From Calditrichota bacterium (GTDB lineage Bacteria; Calditrichota; Calditrichia; RBG-13-44-9; J042): a stretch of DNA of 64,000 nucleotides. The translations under genes were made by a program, and so were the position numbers. Location of the stretch: assembly GCA_013150955.1 (NCBI GenBank), contig JAADJD010000004.1:24284-88283 (forward strand). The letters are read 5' to 3'. Below the pieces are notes generated by a model, which ran no database searches, was not told the DNA's origin, and saw only the letters and a program-made list of their open reading frames with translations. This document shows, in pieces, positions 8,936 to 15,538 of this stretch (position 1 is its first letter; every line of letters begins with the position of its first letter).

Positions 8936-9090
8936 TTAAACTCAAATTATGCATGAGACCGCGAATTACACGAATTGACACAAATAAAAATAATAAAGTA
9001 CATTGGATTATATCCGGATAAAATTTTGTTTCGGTGTTTATTCGCGTTTTATTCGTGTGATTCGCGGTTTAATGCATTACTTGGGTTTAA
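8936..9090 (+). repeat. Interspersed inverted-arm repeat, copy R2
   Basis: A 155-bp copy with terminal arms of 31 bp: TTAAACTCAAATTATGCATG at the left pairs with the reverse complement of the right end, AATGCATTACTTGGGTTTAA, with about five mismatches. The centre (ATTGGATTATATCCGGATAA) matches the copies at 11061 and 57376 in orientation. It fills most of the 319-bp gap between the TPR gene and pepF; the remainder holds a short further arm-like piece near 9090-9110. Confidence 0.87.
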
Positions 9091-9216
9091 TTCGTGGATT
9101 TCACGAATTCCCTGGATGGAAAATCAAGGTTCTCAATGTTTCCAGAAAAATTTCGGCGTATATTTGGAGGTTTAATCGTGGTTTTGGAACGTTGAATAAA
9201 AACTCTGGAGGCCTGA

Positions 9217-11064
9217 ATGACCCTCGTTTTTCATCCGGAGACGCAAGGTGCCACACGGCGGCGATTACCCTCACGGGAAGAAATTCCTGATCCATATAAA
9301 TGGAACGTGCAGGATATTTACGCCAACGATGCGGATTGGGAAGCCGACTTTCAGCGGGTAGAAGCCTGGTTGCCGGAACTGGATGAATATCGCGGTCGGC
9401 TGGCCGAATCGGCAACGGTGCTTCTGGGTTGCCTTCAGCTGCGAGATCGCATTGAGGAAGTGCTGGGGCGTTTGTATTTGTATGCGGGATTGCGGAGCGA
9501 TGAGGACAGCCGGGTGAGTCACTATCAGGCGATGCGGGATCGGGTAATGGCATTGTCGGTTAAGGCCAATGAACGCATGGCCTTCATTCAACCCGAGATT
9601 CTGGCCATTCCCGAGGATAAACTCTGGCAGATGCTTGAAGAGAGTCCGGAACTGCGGGTATATCGGCATCATCTGGAAGATCTGCTCCGCATGAAGGATC
9701 ATGTGCTGCCCCCGGAGCAGGAGCGGCTGCTGGCGATGGCGGGCGAGGTGGCTCAGGGCCCCTATCACATTTTCAATATGTTCAACAATGCGGATATTCG
9801 TTTTCCCTCCATCCGGGATGAGAACGGCCAGGAGATCGAGGTGACCAAGGGGCGGTTTCAGAAACTGCTGGAATCGCGCGATCGCCGGGTGCGCCAGGAT
9901 GCCTTCGATGCATTTTACGGTACGTACGAAAACTGGCTCAACACCCTGGCGGCAACGCTATCCACCAGCATTAAACGGGATATTTTTTACGCCCGCGCCC
10001 GGAAATATCAATCCGCCCTGGAAGCCGCCCTGCATGCGGACAATATCCCCCTTCAGGTGTATGAAAACGTGGTGCGCACCATCAACGAGAATTTGGCCCC
10101 CTTACATCGCTACATCGAATTCCGTCGGCAGCGGCTGCAACTGGATGCGGTGGCGCCCTGGGATCTGTTTGTTCCCCTGGTAGAGGCTACCCACTTTGAT
10201 TTTTCTTATGAAGAGGCCATCGATTTGATCACGGAAGCGTTGCAACCACTGGGGGAAACTTACCAGGCAGTTTTACAGCGGGGATTCAAAGAGGGCTGGA
10301 TCGATGTGTTCGAAAATCAGGGTAAGCGTGCCGGTGCCTATTCCTGGTCAACGTATGGCGTCCATCCGTTTATTTTGTTAAACTATAACCGCACGTTGAA
10401 CGATGTCTTCACCATCGCCCACGAAATGGGCCATGCGCTGCACTCATTCTTTACCCAGCAAAAACAGCCGTTCATTTATAGTCATTACACCATCTTTGTG
10501 GCCGAGGTGGCCTCCACCCTGAACGAGGCTTTGCTGATGGAGCATTTGTTGAACAAGACCACCGATCCGGAAAAGAAACTGTATTTGTTGAATGAGTATG
10601 CGGATCAGATTCGGGGGACGGTTTACATCCAGACCCTGTTTGCCGAGTTTGAGAAAACCATTCACGAAAAGGTGGAAGCCGGGGAAGCCCTGACGGCAGA
10701 GTTACTGAGCGCACTGAAAGAGGAGCTATACACCCGTTACTTTGGCCCGGCTTTTCGCATGCATCCGCGGTACCGGATCAACTGGTGTCGGATTCCTCAT
10801 TTTTACTACAATTTTTATGTGTACAAATATGTGACCGGCTATGCGGCCGCCACCGCTCTGGCTCAACGGATTCTTTCGGGAGAACCCGGCGCGCGGGAAG
10901 CCTATCTGGATTTCCTCTCCCGGGGCAATTCGGATTATTCTTTGAATTTACTCCGCCAGGCCGGGGTAGATATGACCTCCCCGGAACCCATTCAGGCGAC
11001 CACACGGTTACTGGATCGACTGGTGCAGGAGATGGAGACCATCGTCAACACACACACCATTTAA
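9217..11064 (+). CDS. pepF: Oligoendopeptidase F (M3B zinc metallopeptidase)
   Basis: A 615-residue cytoplasmic enzyme that cleaves short peptides. The zinc motif HEMGH lies at residues 402-406 in the usual context (IAHEMGHALHSFF), and the third ligand is expected in the downstream EVASTLNEALL segment. Length and domain order (N-terminal helical domain, then the M3 catalytic domain) match PepF. GGAGG stands 5-6 nt before the ATG. The stop codon TAA lies within the left end of repeat copy R3. No signal peptide. It appears to be transcribed alone. Confidence 0.96.
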   Translation: MTLVFHPETQGATRRRLPSREEIPDPYKWNVQDIYANDADWEADFQRVEAWLPELDEYRGRLAESATVLLGCLQLRDRIEEVLGRLYLYAGLRSDEDSRVSHYQAMRDRVMALSVKANERMAFIQPEILAIPEDKLWQMLEESPELRVYRHHLEDLLRMKDHVLPPEQERLLAMAGEVAQGPYHIFNMFNNADIRFPSIRDENGQEIEVTKGRFQKLLESRDRRVRQDAFDAFYGTYENWLNTLAATLSTSIKRDIFYARARKYQSALEAALHADNIPLQVYENVVRTINENLAPLHRYIEFRRQRLQLDAVAPWDLFVPLVEATHFDFSYEEAIDLITEALQPLGETYQAVLQRGFKEGWIDVFENQGKRAGAYSWSTYGVHPFILLNYNRTLNDVFTIAHEMGHALHSFFTQQKQPFIYSHYTIFVAEVASTLNEALLMEHLLNKTTDPEKKLYLLNEYADQIRGTVYIQTLFAEFEKTIHEKVEAGEALTAELLSALKEELYTRYFGPAFRMHPRYRINWCRIPHFYYNFYVYKYVTGYAAATALAQRILSGEPGAREAYLDFLSRGNSDYSLNLLRQAGVDMTSPEPIQATTRLLDRLVQEMETIVNTHTI

Positions 11065-11232
11065 ACCCAAATGATGCTTTAGACCACGAATTGCACGAAT
11101 TAACACAAATAAAAACAATAAAATCCATTGGATTAGATCTGGATGAAAATTCGTTTCGAGGTTTATTCGTGATTTTGTAGATATGGTTTGGTTTCATTCG
11201 CGTGATTCGTGGTTTAGTGCATTATTGGGGTA
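11061..11232 (+). repeat. Interspersed inverted-arm repeat, copy R3
   Basis: Left arm TTAAACCCAAATGATGCTTT, right arm ending GTTTAGTGCATTATTGGGGT, around a centre containing ATTAGATCTGGATGAAAATT. The first bases of the repeat form the TAA stop codon of pepF, so the insertion touches the coding end. This is the most complete copy and serves here as the reference orientation. Confidence 0.88.
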
Positions 11233-11317
11233 ATTCGGACAACTTCGTCCGAAAAATTCTTTTCATATTGATTCTGATGCCCAAAACCCGTAAAATAGGT
11301 CAGGTTGAAACGGGTAG

Positions 11318-11719
11318 ATGAGGCGGCGTTTGATGCAACTGTTACGGTGGACATTGATCGTTTTATTTTTTGTGGTATTCAGCGGTCTGCTTCAGTTTGT
11401 GGTGCTGGCCGCTCCGCAAAGTCATTCGCCCCATCCGCACGGAAGTTGCCACTGTGGCTGCAGCACCAGCACCGATACGGGATGTGATGGCGGGTGCTGT
11501 GGTGCGTCAACAACCCCGTTTCAGGTCGGCATCTGTTCACTAACCTGTAGTTGCAACACCGAATCCCCTCAATTTCTTTCCACAGGATTTAAATACATTT
11601 TGCCCCGGGGCGTTCAGCTGTGGGTGCTTCCGGGGAATTATCGATGGAACTGGCCCATATCTTTGTTAACCCCTCGAAACACACCAGAACCTCCTGAAAA
11701 GCCTCCTGAATTGGCCTGA
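11318..11719 (+). CDS. Small secreted Cys/His-rich protein
   Basis: A 133-residue protein with a hydrophobic N-terminal segment (WTLIVLFFVVFSGLLQFVVL), then a cysteine- and histidine-rich stretch with PHPHGSCHCGC and TGCDGGCCGAS, and later SLTCSCNTES. The C-terminus is proline-rich (PEPPEKPPELA). The family is not recognised, but the CxC, CC and HPH patterns suggest metal binding. It precedes a FixH/YtkA-like lipoprotein and a TonB receptor with a copper-type motif, so a role in copper handling is inferred. The ribosome binding site is weak, which lowers confidence in the exact start. Confidence 0.6.
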   Translation: MRRRLMQLLRWTLIVLFFVVFSGLLQFVVLAAPQSHSPHPHGSCHCGCSTSTDTGCDGGCCGASTTPFQVGICSLTCSCNTESPQFLSTGFKYILPRGVQLWVLPGNYRWNWPISLLTPRNTPEPPEKPPELA

Positions 11720-12021
11720 TCCAACCCGTTCACCCGAATCCTGTACCGGATTGTTCTGGATTCGGATTGATGTAGTGCGGTAGGTGTCCCGCGGAGAATC
11801 CCCGTACCGGTTGGGATTTGTGCCGGGCGATCGGGAAAAGTACCGGATATCGCCACCAGCGGATGTCCACACATGCTCCATACTAAAGCAACTTTTCCGA
11901 TGCCGGTGCTCCTGAAAGGAATCCCCTTCCGGTGAGATTTGTGGGACATGCTCGGCAAATGGTTGGGATTGCGCCTCCCGATTGTGGAGGTGAGGTCAGG
12001 TCAATATTCAGGAGGGAATCA
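11720..12021. other. Leader region with short direct repeats, no gene seen
   Basis: No convincing protein is encoded in these 302 bp. GTACCGG occurs three times, at 11743, 11804 and 11840, and the phrase TTGGGATT recurs at both ends, so protein-binding or RNA structure is possible. I looked for cobalamin-riboswitch features because a TonB gene follows and did not see them. AGGAGGG at the end is the ribosome binding site of the next gene. Confidence 0.4.
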
Positions 12022-12819
12022 ATGATGAAAAACATTCGGTTTATTCTGCTGAGTACTTTGTTCATTGCTTTTCTTGCCAGTTGTACAAAAAGCACCACGG
12101 AAGTGGAACCCGAAGTTGATCCCACCGCGGATCTGCTGAAAATTGGAGAGGGCAATTTCTCCAGCACCACGGTTGAGATCTTTTCGGATGGTGAAATTGA
12201 GGTTGGCTATCAGCGATTGTTCGTTCGGCTGAAGCAGGGCGGGGAAAAAGTGGTCACCCGCGCCCGTGTGGAAATCTTTCCGCTAATGGATATGGAAACG
12301 ATGAAGCACAGCGCCCCCTATGAAAATCCCGAAGCGATCGTATCAGAGAATGGGCTGTTCGAAGGGGCGGTGGTGTTCATCATGTCTGGAAAGTGGATGG
12401 TGACCTTCACCCTGCAGAATCTGGAAAATGGAGACAGTGGGAAGGTGACGTTAACACTGGATGTTGCCGCCAGCCAGCGCGTGAAGAAGGTCACCGGAAG
12501 CGATAGTGCCACCTACTTTGTGACTTTGGTGGAGCCGCGTGCGCCCCGCGTGGGCATGAACGATTTCGAAATCACGGTTCATAAAAAAGAAAGCATGATG
12601 GCCTATCCAGCGGTAACGGATGTGGAGACAACCATTACGCCAACCATGCCATCCATGGGGCATGGGTCGCCCAATAATGAACATCCGGTGCACCAGGGCA
12701 GGGGGCATTATCGCGGAAAGGTGAATTTTACCATGTCCGGTGCCTGGCGCGTTGATCTGCAGATTCAGCGTGGCGGACAGCCCCTGTGTGAGGTGGCGTT
12801 TGACATCCAGGTGCCATAA
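12022..12819 (+). CDS. FixH/YtkA-like lipoprotein, Met/His-rich
   Basis: A 265-residue lipoprotein: the signal peptide ends in a lipobox, FLASC, so the mature protein is acylated on that cysteine. Two YtkA/FixH-like beta-sandwich domains follow, each with the pattern of a metal-ligand-like loop then GxVxFxMSGxW: the first has LMDMETMKHSAP and GAVVFIMSGKW, the second TPTMPSMGHGSP and KVNFTMSGAW. The Met/His clusters resemble copper ligands of related periplasmic proteins. AGGAGGG precedes two adjacent ATGs (12022 and 12025). It lies between the Cys-rich protein and the TonB receptor, probably one operon. Confidence 0.82.
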   Translation: MMKNIRFILLSTLFIAFLASCTKSTTEVEPEVDPTADLLKIGEGNFSSTTVEIFSDGEIEVGYQRLFVRLKQGGEKVVTRARVEIFPLMDMETMKHSAPYENPEAIVSENGLFEGAVVFIMSGKWMVTFTLQNLENGDSGKVTLTLDVAASQRVKKVTGSDSATYFVTLVEPRAPRVGMNDFEITVHKKESMMAYPAVTDVETTITPTMPSMGHGSPNNEHPVHQGRGHYRGKVNFTMSGAWRVDLQIQRGGQPLCEVAFDIQVP

Positions 12820-12989
12820 ACAGGCTTCCCAATCCAACGGTTGGGTTGTGTAGGGAACAGCCCCATGCCCGTCAGGCCCATGCCTGGTGGGCGTGGGAAT
12901 GCATAGATCGGAGGCCCTGGCCGGTGGCGGTTCCTGGAAGGAACGACTACCGGGGGAATATTCAGAACTGGAAGGAGAAAGGGAGAATC

Positions 12990-15224
12990 ATGATTCGACG
13001 GCAAGTGCGATGGATCGTTATCACCTGGGTTATCCTGTGGTCAGGGTTTCTGGCCCCGGCCGTTGCGCAGGCGGCGGCTACCATCCGGGTGGCTGGTCAG
13101 GTGCTGGATCGGGATTCGAAAACTCCGGTGCCGTTTGCGAATGTTCGCGTGGTGGGAACGGTTCAGGGAACCGGTTGCGATTCCACCGGGCACTTCTGGC
13201 TGAAACTGGCTCCTGGAAAATACCAGCTGGAGATTTCCGCCCTGGGTTATCAGACGGCCTTTGTGACCCTTCGGGTGGGATCGGATACCCCGGCTTATGT
13301 CCAGGTGTGGTTGACACCCCAGGCCATTCATTATTCTGAGGAGGTGGTGGTCTTCGGAGAAATGGAGCGTCAGCCGGAACCGCGTTTGAATAGCACCGAG
13401 GCGGTGATGGAGCAGGTCGAGGGGGTGACGCTGATTAAACGGGCCAATTTTGCCTGGGAACCTTCCCTGCGCGGGATGCAGGCCGCACAGGTTGGGATTG
13501 TCATCGATGGGATGAAAATCTTCAGCGCCTGTGTGGATCGAATGGATCCGGTCACCGCGTACGTGGAAGTGGAAAACCTGCAACAATTGGACATCCGGAA
13601 AGGAGGGTTCGATCTAACCCTTTCCCCGGCGATTGGAGGCACCATCAATTTAATTACCAATAAACCCGATTTCGAAAAGCCCTTTTCCTTCCGAACCGAA
13701 ACCGGGCTGGAGACGGCGGCACGATTGCGGGTGTTGCGGAGCGAGATCAATTTCGCGCGCCGGTCGTTTGCGGTGCGGGGCACCTTTTCGATCAAACATG
13801 CAGGTGATTTTCTGGCGGGAGAGGGACGGCGTATTGCGGGATCGGGCTACCGTAAGTACAATTTTGATATTAGCTTGGCCCGCCGGTGGGGATCGCGTCA
13901 TCGGCTGGAGTTTTCCCTGATTGGCGATGAGGCCCGCGACATCGGATATCCCGTTTTGCTGATGGATGCCCGGAAGACCTCTTCCCGCATCGTCCGCCTG
14001 GAGCATTTCTGGCGTTTCAATGGTGGCTGGTTATCTTCCATCCGCGCCAAGGTTTACGCCAATCGGATCAATCACTGGATGGATGATTACGAGCGGGATG
14101 TCACCCGCCGCAGGGTGATGCCGAACATGTACATGCCCATGTTTGGTCAGACCCGCACCATGGGGTGGTTGGAGGAGATCCGTTTCCAGAAGGGAAGGCA
14201 CGTGCTGAATGTCATTCTGGATGCCTACCGCCTGTGGGCGTTTGCCGATATGCAGATGATCGGTCTGGAGCCGGGTTCATCCCCTGCCTATCTGGTGAAC
14301 CTGGGGGACGTGGTTGATCAGCAAATGGCGGTGGCACTGGATTATAGCTGGATGATCCACTCGCGGCTCTGGTGGCGCACCAATTTTCGGGTGGATGTTT
14401 CCCGACGGGATGTGACCAGTCCCTACGGGCGACAGGCACTGACGGGATTCTGGAATCGGGAAAATTTCCGGCGCCATTATGCGACCCTGGGCATCAGCAC
14501 TTCCCTTGAATATCAACTGGATCGTTACCGGAGTATCCGATTATCCCTGGCCAGCGGACAGCGGATGCCCTCGCACATGGAGAATTATGGTTTCTTCCTT
14601 TATAATATAGTGGATGGGTATTTTTATACAGGCAATCCGGATTTGAAACCCGAATGGAGTCGTCAACTGGAAGTGATGCTGGCGCAAACGGCCTCGCGGT
14701 TCAGTTATCGGCTGGTGGGATTTGTGAACGACATCCGGAACTACATCAGTGGTACCATTCAGTCCCCGGAGTTTAAGGTGTACACCAACCTCTCTGCCGT
14801 TTATCTGGTGGGGGGAGAGTTTCGGGGAGAATTCACGTTATCTCCCTCCATTGCTGCCAGCTGGCGATTGGCCTATGTTTACGGGCAAAATCGGACTTTC
14901 GAAGAACCGCTGCCGTTCATTCCACCGCTGGAGGGTTTATTCACGATTTCTTATGATCACAACGGCCTCTGGCTGGCGGTGGAATCGCGTTTTGCAGCCC
15001 CTCAGCGACGCATTGCTTATCGCACCACTCTGGAAGATGAGACTCCCGGATTTGCCATCGTGAATGTTCGCGGGCAGTATGCGATTCATCCCCGGGTGAC
15101 CCTCCGGTTTGGGGTGGAAAACGTGCTGGATCGGTATTATCATGAGCATTTGAGCGTGAATAATTTTCCCGCAGTGGGACGGAATGTTTACCTGCTGGTA
15201 GGCATACGCATCCCGGGTAAATGA
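12990..15224 (+). CDS. TonB-dependent receptor, OprC-like putative copper receptor
   Basis: A 744-residue outer-membrane protein. After a signal peptide comes a carboxypeptidase-regulatory-like domain at about residues 30-115 (VAGQVLDRDSKTPVPFANVR), the plug at about 120-230 with IGGTINLITNKP, then a 22-strand-type barrel ending in a terminal segment with NVYLLVGIRIPGK. The plug has ACVDRMDPVTAYVE; CxxxM is the copper-binding signature of OprC/NosA-type receptors, and the barrel has the Met-rich NMYMPMF. GGGAG precedes the ATG at 12990. The link to the lipoprotein upstream supports copper uptake or binding. Energy comes from TonB-ExbBD, not encoded here. Confidence 0.88.
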   Translation: MIRRQVRWIVITWVILWSGFLAPAVAQAAATIRVAGQVLDRDSKTPVPFANVRVVGTVQGTGCDSTGHFWLKLAPGKYQLEISALGYQTAFVTLRVGSDTPAYVQVWLTPQAIHYSEEVVVFGEMERQPEPRLNSTEAVMEQVEGVTLIKRANFAWEPSLRGMQAAQVGIVIDGMKIFSACVDRMDPVTAYVEVENLQQLDIRKGGFDLTLSPAIGGTINLITNKPDFEKPFSFRTETGLETAARLRVLRSEINFARRSFAVRGTFSIKHAGDFLAGEGRRIAGSGYRKYNFDISLARRWGSRHRLEFSLIGDEARDIGYPVLLMDARKTSSRIVRLEHFWRFNGGWLSSIRAKVYANRINHWMDDYERDVTRRRVMPNMYMPMFGQTRTMGWLEEIRFQKGRHVLNVILDAYRLWAFADMQMIGLEPGSSPAYLVNLGDVVDQQMAVALDYSWMIHSRLWWRTNFRVDVSRRDVTSPYGRQALTGFWNRENFRRHYATLGISTSLEYQLDRYRSIRLSLASGQRMPSHMENYGFFLYNIVDGYFYTGNPDLKPEWSRQLEVMLAQTASRFSYRLVGFVNDIRNYISGTIQSPEFKVYTNLSAVYLVGGEFRGEFTLSPSIAASWRLAYVYGQNRTFEEPLPFIPPLEGLFTISYDHNGLWLAVESRFAAPQRRIAYRTTLEDETPGFAIVNVRGQYAIHPRVTLRFGVENVLDRYYHEHLSVNNFPAVGRNVYLLVGIRIPGK

Positions 15225-15391
15225 ACCTAAATAATGCATGAAACCGCGAATCACACGATTGAAACCAAAAAATATCCACGAGATCTTGAATATATCCCGA
15301 AACAAATTTTCATCCAGATATCGTCCCATGTTCTCTTATTTTTATTTATGTTCATTCGTGTAATTCGTGGTTCTAATGCATAATCTGAGAT
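15224..15391 (-). repeat. Interspersed inverted-arm repeat, copy R4
   Basis: Left arm AACCTAAATAATGCATGAAA, centre in the reverse orientation relative to copy R3 (CGAAACAAATTTTCATCCAG), right arm TAATTCGTGGTTCTAATGCA. The repeat begins immediately at the stop codon of the TonB receptor gene, as copy R3 does for pepF. It sits between the convergent ends of the TonB gene and the S9 peptidase gene. Confidence 0.87.
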
Positions 15392-15400
15392 GAAGACCGT

Positions 15401-15425
15401 CGCCCATTTCCGGAGAAAATGGGCG
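15401..15425. other. Perfect 9-bp hairpin between convergent genes
   Basis: CGCCCATTT (15401-15409) pairs perfectly with AAATGGGCG (15417-15425) around a 7-nt loop. It lies between the convergent ends at 15224 and 15539 and could help end transcription from either side, but no run of T follows on either strand. Confidence 0.4.
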
Positions 15426-15538
15426 CTGAAGGGATAGTAGGCAAATGGTCTCCCTGTGATGGATACCCCCTCACGTTCTGGCAGTGAGATGAACCTCCAC
15501 GGAGTGGGTGCCCGATTTTTGAGAACCAATTTCGGAAA

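Noticed and set aside
11720-12990. Cobalamin or other riboswitch before the TonB receptor
   Set aside because: I found none of the conserved cobalamin-riboswitch boxes in 11720-12021 or 12820-12989.
15401-15425. Hairpin as an intrinsic terminator for the S9 peptidase gene
   Set aside because: The stem is perfect but no run of T follows on either strand, so it is listed only as a hairpin.
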